A DNA stretch of 5,953 nucleotides from an uncultured Ellagibacter sp. (GCA_934661105.1 CAKUIV010000120.1:1-5953), one strand, 5' to 3'; shown: positions 1 to 5,953, numbered from the stretch's first letter. The notes: generated by a model from the letters alone, not told the origin. A program made the numbers and translations.

Positions 1-9
1 GAAAGCATA

Positions 10-15
10 AGGAGG
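10..15 (+). promoter_or_regulatory. Shine-Dalgarno of the Fe-S subunit gene
   Basis: AGGAGG followed by three more G residues sits 9 bases before the ATG at 25, a strong ribosome binding site that fixes this start. TAA at 8-10 overlaps its first base and could be the stop of an upstream gene ending in Lys-Ala. This would suit a catalytic formate dehydrogenase subunit gene directly upstream, but only two codons are visible, so that is inference. Confidence 0.8.
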
Positions 16-24
16 GGGTAAGAC

Positions 25-1017
25 ATGACTGAAATGGCTATTCTTTACGACACCTCCCTGTGCACGAACTGCAAGGGTTGCCAGGTTGCCTGCAAGGTGT
101 GGAACAACCTGCCGTCCCCGACGGGTCTGAACGAGAACAAGTTCTCCGGCTCGCTTCAGAACCCGCCCGACCTGAACGGCAACACGCGTCTGATCCAGAC
201 GTTCAAGGAGCGCGACGCCGTGCGCGGTCAGAAGCCGGTCGATTGGATCTTCAATCGCCGTTCCTGCCAGCACTGCACCGAATCCCCCTGCGCCACCGTG
301 TGCCCTGCCGGGTGCATCACGCGCGACGAGGAAACGGGCTTCGTGCACACCGATGACTCGAAGTGCATCGGCTGCCATTACTGCGAAGGCGTGTGCCCGT
401 TCGACGTGCCGCGCTACCGCACCGAGGGCGTGCGCGACTACGTGAACAAGTGCACCGGCTGCCCCGACCGCGTGGCTCAGGGCATGGATCCGGCTTGCGT
501 GTCGACCTGCCAGCCGAACGCGCTGCGCTTCGGCCCGCGCGACGAGATGATAGAGCTCGCTCATGAGCGCTTGGAGATCCTGAAGGCTCGCGGTTACGAC
601 GACGCCGAGATCTACGGCGAGAAGGAAATGGGCGGCCTGCATGTCATCTCCGTGCTGAAGTACGGCCGCGAGGCAACCGGCTTGCCCGCGAACCCGTCTG
701 CTCCGGCAACGGTCGGCATGACCCAGGTCATGAAGCCGATCACCGGCGTGGTCACCGGCCTTACGGTTGTCGGCCTGGGCATGATGTTCGCCCTCGGCAC
801 CGGCTACAAGCGCGACAAGCTCGTGTACAACGCCGAAACCGAGGACACCGTGTCGGTCATCACGGGCGATGTCGTCCAGCACGGCGACCCGCAAGACACG
901 AAGTCGGTCAAGGAGCATATCTTCGAGAACCGCCCGCTCGGCCTTGTCGGCCTCGACAAGGACGGCAACATCAAGTTCGGCAAAGAGTCGAAGGAAGAAG
1001 GAGGCAGCAATGAGTAA
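25..1017 (+). CDS. fdnH: Formate dehydrogenase-N type iron-sulfur (beta) subunit
   Basis: Electron-transfer subunit of a membrane-bound formate dehydrogenase; it passes electrons from the molybdopterin catalytic subunit to the cytochrome b subunit. The 330 residues contain 16 Cys in the pattern for four [4Fe-4S] clusters: C13/C16/C19/C23, C81/C84/C89/C93, C114/C117/C120/C124 and C143/C146/C158/C162. C97 is an extra cysteine. A hydrophobic helix at about residues 239-258 matches the C-terminal anchor of the FdnH family; about 70 polar residues follow it. There is no Tat signal, as usual for a beta subunit exported together with its catalytic partner. It is slightly longer than E. coli FdnH (about 294 residues). 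The ATG at 25 has a strong Shine-Dalgarno, and the 3' end overlaps the cytochrome gene by 8 bases. The fold is shared by other molybdoenzyme beta subunits (DmsB, NrfC types), but the anchor, the cytochrome partner and the adjacent fdhE favour formate dehydrogenase. The symbol is by analogy; fdhB or fdoH would serve equally. Confidence 0.9.
   Translation: MTEMAILYDTSLCTNCKGCQVACKVWNNLPSPTGLNENKFSGSLQNPPDLNGNTRLIQTFKERDAVRGQKPVDWIFNRRSCQHCTESPCATVCPAGCITRDEETGFVHTDDSKCIGCHYCEGVCPFDVPRYRTEGVRDYVNKCTGCPDRVAQGMDPACVSTCQPNALRFGPRDEMIELAHERLEILKARGYDDAEIYGEKEMGGLHVISVLKYGREATGLPANPSAPATVGMTQVMKPITGVVTGLTVVGLGMMFALGTGYKRDKLVYNAETEDTVSVITGDVVQHGDPQDTKSVKEHIFENRPLGLVGLDKDGNIKFGKESKEEGGSNE
998..1004 (+). 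promoter_or_regulatory. Shine-Dalgarno of the cytochrome b subunit gene
   Basis: AAGGAGG lies inside the last codons of the Fe-S subunit gene, 5 bases before the ATG at 1010. Together with the 8-base gene overlap this indicates translational coupling, which would keep the beta and gamma subunits in balance. Confidence 0.85.
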
Positions 1018-1783
1018 CGAAGCAGTGAACGTATCTGCAGAACAGCTTGCTGCTGACGAGAAATTCCTCGAAGAGCGCGAGCAGCGCGGTACGGAGAAGT
1101 ACATCAAGCGCCACTCCTTGCAGGCGCGCGTGACGCACGGCGTCGCGGCTATCTCCTGCATCCTTCTGTGCATCAGCGGTTGCTTCGTGTTCATCCCGCC
1201 GCTGACCCAGGCTGTGGGCTCCGACGTGGTGTTCGTGTGCCGCATGATTCACCGCGTGTGCGGCGTGCTGTTCATCGTCATTCCGCTGTTCAGCGCTATC
1301 GCATCGCCCAAGGGCGTTGTCCATATCGTGAAGAACCTGTTCCATTCTTGGGACAGCGACGACAAGAAGTGGATGGCCCTGTTCTTCCCGTACCTGTTCT
1401 TCGCCAAGTGGATTCACATGCCCGATCAGGGCGAAGTGAAATCCGGCCAGCGCTTCGCCGACGGTATGTTGTGGCTGTTCGGCCTGGTCATGGCTTTCTC
1501 CGGTTTCGTCCTGCTTCTGGGCGAGCTGGGACTGGCTCTTGGCACCACGGTACATGGCATCATGCTGTTCCTGCATGATTTCGGCTTCCTGATGATCGCC
1601 GTGTTCGGCTTGGCTCACATCTTCTTGGGTGCGGGCATCTTCCAGCCGTACCGCGGCACGCACAAGATCATGTTCGGAGACGGCACCGTTTCCGAGTCCG
1701 ACGCTCTGTACCATTGGGGCCACTGGGCTCGCGAGGAGATCACCTCCGGCAAGAACGTCGTCGAGAAGCCCGTCCAGAAATAG
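1010..1783 (+). CDS. fdnI: Formate dehydrogenase cytochrome b (gamma) subunit
   Basis: Membrane cytochrome b of 257 residues that takes electrons from the Fe-S subunit and reduces quinone. Four hydrophobic segments are visible, at about residues 44-62, 80-98, 150-170 and 190-210. H43, H81, H189 and H203 are the likely axial ligands of two b hemes: their spacing (38 between the first pair, 14 between the last pair) closely matches the 39 and 14 of the E. coli FdnI ligands H18, H57, H155 and H169. The KSGQRF segment at 144-149 resembles the conserved Gly-Gln loop of the family. Compared with E. coli FdnI (217 residues), it has about 25 extra charged residues at the N-terminus before the first heme ligand, and a longer C-terminal tail. 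The ATG at 1010 is chosen because a strong Shine-Dalgarno precedes it; the same frame stays open further upstream but only as a shadow of fdnH. A hairpin terminator follows 20 bases after the stop. Confidence 0.9.
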   Translation: MSNEAVNVSAEQLAADEKFLEEREQRGTEKYIKRHSLQARVTHGVAAISCILLCISGCFVFIPPLTQAVGSDVVFVCRMIHRVCGVLFIVIPLFSAIASPKGVVHIVKNLFHSWDSDDKKWMALFFPYLFFAKWIHMPDQGEVKSGQRFADGMLWLFGLVMAFSGFVLLLGELGLALGTTVHGIMLFLHDFGFLMIAVFGLAHIFLGAGIFQPYRGTHKIMFGDGTVSESDALYHWGHWAREEITSGKNVVEKPVQK

Positions 1784-1803
1784 CGCGACCTCTTGACGTG
1801 TTC

Positions 1804-1849
1804 GAAGCGGGGCTCCGGGGTTTTCCCGGGGCCCCGTTTCTCCCGTTCG
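1804..1849 (+). terminator. Rho-independent terminator after the FDH structural genes
   Basis: A long GC-rich hairpin pairs 1804-1819 with 1825-1840: 16 base pairs including two G-U wobbles, with a 5-base loop (GTTTT). The core 1808-1819/1825-1836 is almost all G-C. The downstream bases (TTTCTCCCGTTCGTTT) are T-rich but broken, so termination may be incomplete. It lies 20 bases after the cytochrome stop and separates the structural genes from fdhE. Confidence 0.8.
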
Positions 1850-1856
1850 TTTCGTT

Positions 1857-1890
1857 GCCCGGCGCCAAGCGACGCCGCTTGTCGGCGGGC
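1857..1890 (+). other. Imperfect hairpin in the fdhE leader
   Basis: Positions 1857-1871 pair with 1876-1890 around a 4-base loop. The pairing runs 5 bp, a G-G mismatch, 2 bp, a C-T mismatch, then 6 bp (CAAGCG with CGCTTG). No T-run follows, so it does not look like a terminator. It ends 33 bases before the fdhE start and may be an mRNA 5' structure or chance in GC-rich DNA. Confidence 0.4.
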
Positions 1891-1910
1891 AGAGAAACGA
1901 TGCAGTGCGA

Positions 1911-1916
1911 GAAAGG
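1911..1916 (+). promoter_or_regulatory. Weak Shine-Dalgarno of fdhE
   Basis: GAAAGG lies 7 bases before the ATG at 1924. It is weaker than the sites of the two preceding genes but better than the bases before the in-frame ATG at 1900, so it decides the start in favour of 1924. Confidence 0.5.
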
Positions 1917-1923
1917 CATTCCC

Positions 1924-2826
1924 ATGAACATCCGAACAGCTCAGAAAGCAGCTGATTACTACGAGAAAACGCTCGACACGCAGGATGTCGCGCGAATCGA
2001 CTTCTTCATGAAGCTCTGGCTTGCCCTCGATGAGGCCGACGCCGCGGGCGACTTCGCGGGCTCCTATGAAGCGCCCGATGCGGAAACCGTGCGCGCGCTT
2101 TCCGACGAGGAGCGCCCGGTGCTCGACGCCGCTCCGGCTCAGATCGATGCTCAGGCGCTCTCGCGCGCCATCTGCGCGACGTGTGCCCGCGCCTCCGAGC
2201 TTGACGGCTTCGATACCGAGACGGCGGCGGCTCTCACGCGCGCCAACTGGGACGATATCATCGCGCAGAGCCCCACTGACATGGCGGGCAAGAATCCGGC
2301 GGCGTACCTCGAAGCGCTCATGGGCATGCTTGAAAACACCGGCATGACCGAACAGCAGGCGCATCTCGGCGCGCTGTTCGCCTCGCTCGCTTTGCGCGCA
2401 CAGCTTGAAGGCCCGGCGGCCGTTATCGCCAAGGCGCGCAAGAAGGCGAAGGTGTTCTTCGACCACCAGCGCACCTGTCCCGTATGCGGCTCGGAAGCGG
2501 CGCTTGCGAACGTGGGCGAAGGTGGATCGGGCGACGGACGCAACAAGCAGCTGTGGTGCCCGCAGTGCGCCACGGTATGGGAGTTCGACCGCGTTCGCTG
2601 CCCGCGTTGCGGCACGCGCAACCAGGCTCATCTGCATTACTACAACATCGAAGGCGACGAGGCCCATCGCATCGGCACGTGCGACGAGTGCGGTGGCTAT
2701 ATGCGCACGCGCTTCTCGGGCGAAGGCGATGCCGCACCGCTTTCCTACGAGGTCGAAGACGTGGTCATGGCTCGTCTCGACGCCATCGCCGCCGACCCCT
2801 CGTTTGCCGGAGGGTCGGCCGAATAA
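1924..2826 (+). CDS. fdhE: FdhE-like formate dehydrogenase accessory protein
   Basis: Cytoplasmic maturation factor of 300 residues, close to the length of E. coli FdhE (309). In the known family, FdhE binds the catalytic subunits of respiratory formate dehydrogenases, carries iron through rubredoxin-like cysteines, and is needed for activity but is not part of the final enzyme. The sequence shows a helical, acidic and alanine-rich N-terminal half, then four CxxC pairs in the C-terminal part: C185/C188, C212/C215, C226/C229 and C253/C256. The aromatic stretch LHYYNIEG just before the last pair is also typical of FdhE. ATG at 1924 is preferred; the in-frame ATG at 1900 would add 8 residues but has a poor ribosome site. 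The gene follows the FDH structural genes in the same direction but after a terminator, so it may be expressed at a lower level than they are. Its position next to the FDH beta and gamma subunits supports the assignment. Confidence 0.9.
   Translation: MNIRTAQKAADYYEKTLDTQDVARIDFFMKLWLALDEADAAGDFAGSYEAPDAETVRALSDEERPVLDAAPAQIDAQALSRAICATCARASELDGFDTETAAALTRANWDDIIAQSPTDMAGKNPAAYLEALMGMLENTGMTEQQAHLGALFASLALRAQLEGPAAVIAKARKKAKVFFDHQRTCPVCGSEAALANVGEGGSGDGRNKQLWCPQCATVWEFDRVRCPRCGTRNQAHLHYYNIEGDEAHRIGTCDECGGYMRTRFSGEGDAAPLSYEVEDVVMARLDAIAADPSFAGGSAE
2791..2819 (+). other. Hairpin spanning the last codons of fdhE
   Basis: GCCGACCC (2791-2798) pairs perfectly with GGGTCGGC (2812-2819), and two more pairs are possible inside after a one-base bulge. 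It ends just before the TAA at 2824. No T-run follows, so it is not a classic terminator. It could slow RNA decay from the 3' end or assist factor-dependent termination, or be coincidence in coding GC-rich sequence. Confidence 0.35.
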
Positions 2827-2862
2827 CGGTGAAGTTGGCTGGTAAGGTGCCTGATTTCGGGG

Positions 2863-2868
2863 TATAGT
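2863..2868 (+). promoter_or_regulatory. Possible -10 element upstream of the sensor kinase
   Basis: TATAGT stands out in the 102-base gap between fdhE and the kinase and resembles a sigma-70 type -10 hexamer. No good -35 lies at the usual distance: TTGGCT at 2835-2840 would need a 22-base spacer. The start of transcription would fall near 2875, giving a short leader before the Shine-Dalgarno at 2894. A closely similar 11-base box precedes the downstream lipoprotein gene. Confidence 0.35.
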
Positions 2869-2893
2869 TTCCTCATCATCCTCACCAAACGCT

Positions 2894-2899
2894 AAGGAG
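2894..2899 (+). promoter_or_regulatory. Strong Shine-Dalgarno with no start codon at the expected distance
   Basis: AAGGAG overlaps the in-frame stop TAA at 2893-2895, so the kinase reading frame opens just here. A start codon would be expected about 5-9 bases downstream. In the kinase frame those codons are GCT, TCG (2905), AAA and ACG, none a normal start. CTG at 2914 and TTG at 2929 are the next candidates, 14 and 29 bases away. Confidence 0.6.
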
Positions 2900-2928
2900 C
2901 CGCTTCGAAAACGCTGCATCGACATCGC

Positions 2929-5787
2929 TTGTTCGCAGCCGTTTTCGTTGCGGCTTTTCTTGTCATGTGCCTTTTCGGCGTGCGCGCCGTGCCCGCCTTC
3001 GCCGATGAGGTTTCCGCTTCCGACGATTCCTCGAATCTCACGACGGTGCGCGTCGGCTACTACGAATCGCGCAACTTTCTTGTGGGCGCCGTCGACGACG
3101 CTCCGAAGAGCGGGTATGGCTACGAATACCTGCAACGCGCGGCCTCGTACGCCGGCTGGCGCTTCGAATACGTGTACGGTACCTGGTCGGAGCTCTACGA
3201 TAAGCTCGCACATGGGGAAATCGACATGCTCCCGGGAGTCGCTTTCACCAGCGAGCATGCCGATGAGGTGGCGTTTCCTTCCGCGAGCATGCTGAACGAG
3301 ACGTTCTACATCTATCGAGCGGCGAATGACGACTCGATTTCGGGAAGCGATGCCTCCACGCTTTCCGGCAAGCGCCTCGGTGTGGTGGGGAAATCCCTTT
3401 CCGAAAGAAGCTTCGAAGCGTGGCTTTCGCGTAACGGCGCCAAGCCGACCGTTGTCGAATACCCGTCGTCTATTGAGATGAGGGACGCCTTCGAATGGGG
3501 CGGCATCGACGCGTTCATAAGCTCGGACAACGTTGCGTATCGCTTCGATGACGTTATTCCGACGTTTATCGTCGGTAAGGAACCGTATTATCTTGCGGTG
3601 GCGGCCGGCCGGGGGGATTTGCTTTCGGCCCTGAACGACGTGCAGTCGGTCATGAACAGCCAGGACCGTTCGTTCATTGACGAGCTGCAGGTGCGTTATG
3701 CCGCCGACAGTGCTGCCAGCGCGTATCTCACGCCTGCCGAGACGGAATGGATGGCAAGCCATCGCTCGCTTACCGTGGGGTACCTGAACGACTATCTCCC
3801 GTTTTGCGATACCGACGAAAACGGCAACGTAACAGGGCTTATGGTCGACGTGCTCGCCGCCATGATCGACAGTCTGCCTCTCTCGTGGAATGTGGATGTG
3901 GCGTATCGCGGCTATGACGATCAGAGCGACCTGTTCGAGGCGTTGAAGTCGGGCTCCGTCGACGTGGCGTTCCCCGTGGGCGGCGAAACGTGGTACGCGG
4001 AGGAAAACGGCTTCTTGCGCAGCTCGCCGGTGGCGTCTCCGGCGATGGATCTTGTCTATCGGGAAAGCGCCACGTTCGAAGATGCCGTCGGCTCCATAGC
4101 GGTGAACAGGCACAATCTCCTGCAACGCAATTATGCGCTCATGAACTTCCCTGCAGCCTCGTTTGTGGAGTGCGACTCGATCGAGGACTGCCTTGATGCC
4201 GTGCGGTCGGGTCGTGCGGGGTCGACTATCGTGAACGGGCTTCGAGCGGGCGCGCTGCTCAGCGCCGAAACGCAGCTCGTCTCGGTGCAACTCCCTGATT
4301 CCGACGACCGGTGTTTCGGGGCGACGGCGGGCAACGGCGTGTTGCTGCAGGTCTTGAACCGCGGGCTCGGCATCATCGGCGAAGACTACGGGATGAACGT
4401 CTCGTACCGCTACACTGACGGGCTTTTCACCTACGGCTTCGCCGATTTCGTTCGCGACCATTGGAAGGAAATCGTCGTCGCGCTGCTCGTGATCGTGGCG
4501 CTTGCGGTGGTTCTCACCGTGTTGAGGTTCCGTAAGATCCAGCGCGAAAAGGCGCGGAAGGAAGAGCAGAACCGCGCGCTCGAAAAGGCCCTCGATCAGG
4601 CGGAGCGAGCGAGCAAGGCGAAAGACATGCTGCTCGGCAATCTCTCTCACGACATCCGTACGCCGCTCAACGGCATCTTGGGCGTCATGGAATCGAACGC
4701 GTCGTGCACTGACGAGAAAACGGTCGAGGAAAACATCTCTAAGGCGAGAAGCGCCGCGCGTCAACTCCTCTGCGTTGTCGACGACCTGCTCGAGATGAGC
4801 AAGCTCAAAAGCGGCGACATCGAGATAGCGGCCGAGGCGTTTTCCCTCGGGGATGTCGTGGGCGACGCTTTGTCCGGCGTGACGCCGCAGGCTAGAGAGG
4901 CTGGCGTTTCGATACGATGCAAGCAGGCGCAGGACGAAGGTTGCGAGAACGCGTTGGAGTGCAAGGCGATCGAGCAACTGCGTTCGCATCGCGTAGTCGG
5001 CAGCCCGACCTACGTGCGCCAGGTCCTCGCGAACGTGCTCGACAACGCGGTCCGTTACAATAAACCGGGTGGAAGCGTGGTGTGGAATGCGAGCCTCGAG
5101 CGCGATGGCGCTTCGAGCGCCGTGTTCACCTGCACCGTCGAGGATACCGGTATCGGCATGTCGCCCGAGGTGAAGGAACGCCTGTTCGAGCCGTTCTTTC
5201 AAGGCGAGGAAACGGCGCGTTCGGTGTATCCTGGGTCGGGCCTGGGAATGCCGATCGTGGGCGCGCTCGTCGATTTGATGGGCGGCACCATCGATGTCGA
5301 AAGCTCATTGGGCAAAGGCACGACGGTCGAGGTCCGCATCCCGCTCGGCTTGGAAGACGGAAAGGATCTCGAAACCATCGCGGCGCGGGATGCGGGAGCG
5401 GGTCTTAGCGACCTTCGCATCCTTCTCGTCGAGGACAACGACTTGAACCTCGAGATCACGCAAAGCGTGCTTGAACGCATGGGTGCGAAGGTTGTGGTTG
5501 CGCGCAACGGGGAACAGGCGGTGCGCGTGTTCGAGGAATCGCCTGTCGGTTCGATCGACGCGGTGATCATGGATATCATGATGCCGGTGATGGACGGCTA
5601 TGCGGCGACGCGCGCCATTCGCGCACTCGATCGTGCCGACGCGCCGACGGTGCCGATCGTCGCCATAACGGCGAACGTGTTCGCGGACGACCGGGCCCGC
5701 GCTCTCGATGCGGGGATGAACGAGCACCTGCCCAAACCGCTCGACGCCGATCGCCTGGCTGCGGTTCTTGCAGCGCTGTGCTCGTGA
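2929..5787 (+). CDS. BvgS/EvgS-like hybrid sensor histidine kinase
   Basis: Membrane sensor of 952 residues counted from TTG 2929. In order: signal peptide (hydrophobic 2-18, likely cleavage after A23-F-A25); first periplasmic solute-binding (SBP_bac_3-like) domain at about 39-255; a linker LTPAETEWMASH (267-278) of the kind found between such domains in BvgS and EvgS; second solute-binding domain at about 280-495; one membrane helix (515-532); a charged coiled coil; HisKA with phosphoacceptor H574 in SHDIRTPLNG; HATPase with N box N702-N706, G1 DTGIG 739-743, F box 752-757 and G2 GSGLG 769-773; and a receiver domain (about 829-950) with acidic pair E835/D836, phosphoacceptor D882, T914 and K936. 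All catalytic residues are present. Unlike BvgS and EvgS there is no PAS domain after the membrane helix and no C-terminal HPt, so a separate phosphotransfer protein or a direct output partner must exist elsewhere. The start is uncertain: TTG 2929 leaves the signal peptide without basic residues, whereas the in-frame bases before it encode KTLHRHR. The ligand is unknown. Confidence 0.9.
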   Translation: MFAAVFVAAFLVMCLFGVRAVPAFADEVSASDDSSNLTTVRVGYYESRNFLVGAVDDAPKSGYGYEYLQRAASYAGWRFEYVYGTWSELYDKLAHGEIDMLPGVAFTSEHADEVAFPSASMLNETFYIYRAANDDSISGSDASTLSGKRLGVVGKSLSERSFEAWLSRNGAKPTVVEYPSSIEMRDAFEWGGIDAFISSDNVAYRFDDVIPTFIVGKEPYYLAVAAGRGDLLSALNDVQSVMNSQDRSFIDELQVRYAADSAASAYLTPAETEWMASHRSLTVGYLNDYLPFCDTDENGNVTGLMVDVLAAMIDSLPLSWNVDVAYRGYDDQSDLFEALKSGSVDVAFPVGGETWYAEENGFLRSSPVASPAMDLVYRESATFEDAVGSIAVNRHNLLQRNYALMNFPAASFVECDSIEDCLDAVRSGRAGSTIVNGLRAGALLSAETQLVSVQLPDSDDRCFGATAGNGVLLQVLNRGLGIIGEDYGMNVSYRYTDGLFTYGFADFVRDHWKEIVVALLVIVALAVVLTVLRFRKIQREKARKEEQNRALEKALDQAERASKAKDMLLGNLSHDIRTPLNGILGVMESNASCTDEKTVEENISKARSAARQLLCVVDDLLEMSKLKSGDIEIAAEAFSLGDVVGDALSGVTPQAREAGVSIRCKQAQDEGCENALECKAIEQLRSHRVVGSPTYVRQVLANVLDNAVRYNKPGGSVVWNASLERDGASSAVFTCTVEDTGIGMSPEVKERLFEPFFQGEETARSVYPGSGLGMPIVGALVDLMGGTIDVESSLGKGTTVEVRIPLGLEDGKDLETIAARDAGAGLSDLRILLVEDNDLNLEITQSVLERMGAKVVVARNGEQAVRVFEESPVGSIDAVIMDIMMPVMDGYAATRAIRALDRADAPTVPIVAITANVFADDRARALDAGMNEHLPKPLDADRLAAVLAALCS

Positions 5788-5801
5788 GTTCACGGGATTC
5801 T

Positions 5802-5812
5802 TATAGGTTCCT
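5802..5812 (+). promoter_or_regulatory. TATAG box upstream of the lipoprotein gene
   Basis: TATAGGTTCCT matches TATAGTTTCCT at 2863-2873 in 10 of 11 bases, and each lies about 30 bases before a likely translation start. The first six bases could be a -10 hexamer, but no convincing -35 is seen. No terminator is visible after the kinase stop, so co-transcription with the kinase is equally possible. Confidence 0.25.
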
Positions 5813-5841
5813 GAAGATTTCGCTGGGAAGTTGGGAGATAG

Positions 5842-5953
5842 ATGAAGAAACGAGGGGTCGCCGTCGCCTTCGCGTTCGTGGTCGTTACGGCCATGGCGCT
5901 TTGCGGGTGCTCGCGTACCGCCGATTCGACGCGCGCTGGCAACGACGTTGCGC
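5842..5953 (+). CDS. Start of a secreted lipoprotein gene (cut by the window edge)
   Basis: ATG at 5842 opens a frame that stays open for 37 codons to the window end. GGGAG at 5833-5837 is a usable Shine-Dalgarno 4 bases upstream. The product begins with basic MKKR, then a hydrophobic stretch, then LCGC at residues 20-23, a plausible lipobox with C23 as the lipidated cysteine. C21 at the -2 position is less usual. The mature part seen (SRTADSTRAGNDVA) is polar and of low complexity, as expected for the linker of a membrane-anchored lipoprotein. It lies 54 bases after the kinase stop on the same strand, so it may be a partner in sensing, for example a binding protein. The visible part is too short to name a family. 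Confidence 0.7.
   Translation, partial: MKKRGVAVAFAFVVVTAMALCGCSRTADSTRAGNDVA

Noticed and set aside
869..1009. An upstream extension of the cytochrome frame
   Set aside because: The 47 added codons are a Ser/Arg-rich out-of-frame reading of fdnH. The ATG at 1010 has a strong Shine-Dalgarno and a normal N-terminus.
971..1723. A 250-codon minus-strand frame opposite the cytochrome b gene
   Set aside because: It is a mirror of the fdnI coding sequence, His- and Gln-rich without motifs, and has no supporting ribosome site.
1793..1798. TTGACG as a -35 element for fdhE
   Set aside because: The position where a -10 would fall (about 1816-1821) is inside the GC-rich terminator stem and reads CGGGGT, so no promoter is supported.
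1714..1923. An upstream extension of the fdhE frame
   Set aside because: It would read through the end of fdnI, the terminator and the leader hairpin. FdhE-like length and sequence begin at 1924.
1615..5202. A 1195-codon open frame on the minus strand
   Set aside because: It runs antisense across the end of the cytochrome gene, the terminator, all of fdhE and most of the kinase, all of which have clear family motifs on the + strand. Its product is rich in Arg, His and Ala with no recognisable domain, as expected for a stop-poor antisense frame in GC-rich coding DNA.
1..5953. CRISPR arrays, tRNA or rRNA genes, insertion sequences, selenocysteine UGA codons within the genes
   Set aside because: I saw no spaced direct repeats, cloverleaf-like sequence, transposase or inverted terminal repeats, and the reading frames here need no internal UGA. 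The FDH catalytic subunit, where selenocysteine would occur, is outside the window.

Overview
This GC-rich window holds the distal part of a respiratory formate dehydrogenase operon, followed by a sensory gene. All genes are on the + strand. Four genes are complete or nearly so, and a fifth is cut off by the right edge. The organism is probably a high-GC anaerobe. The gene set and protein style (a membrane-anchored FDH with FdhE, beside a large hybrid sensor kinase) would fit a gut actinobacterium of the Eggerthellales (Coriobacteriia). That placement is an impression from composition and gene content, not a demonstrated assignment.

Region 1 (1-1850) encodes the electron-transfer half of a formate dehydrogenase-N type enzyme. 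First comes a four-cluster iron-sulfur beta subunit with a C-terminal membrane anchor. An 8-base overlap then leads into a di-heme cytochrome b gamma subunit. The molybdenum/tungsten catalytic subunit should lie just upstream, outside the window. A strong GC-rich hairpin with a short T-rich tail closes this unit.

Region 2 (1850-2830) encodes FdhE, the rubredoxin-like four-CxxC accessory protein needed for active respiratory formate dehydrogenase. Its leader holds a second, imperfect hairpin. Another hairpin spans the last codons of the gene. No convincing promoter is visible between the terminator and fdhE, so it may be expressed by read-through or from a poorly conserved promoter.

Region 3 (2830-5953) encodes a BvgS/EvgS-style hybrid histidine kinase: signal peptide, two periplasmic solute-binding domains, one membrane helix, HisKA, HATPase and a receiver domain. 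It has neither a PAS nor an HPt domain. The start of a lipoprotein gene follows. The kinase start is puzzling: a near-ideal Shine-Dalgarno is followed at the right distance by TCG, not a start codon, while the nearest accepted start (TTG) is 29 bases away and would remove the basic end of the signal peptide. An 11-base TATAG-containing box recurs upstream of both the kinase and the lipoprotein.

In combination, the window suggests formate oxidation outside the cytoplasmic membrane feeding electrons through Fe-S clusters and b hemes to quinone, with FdhE as maturation factor. A neighbouring envelope sensor of unknown ligand may or may not control these genes.
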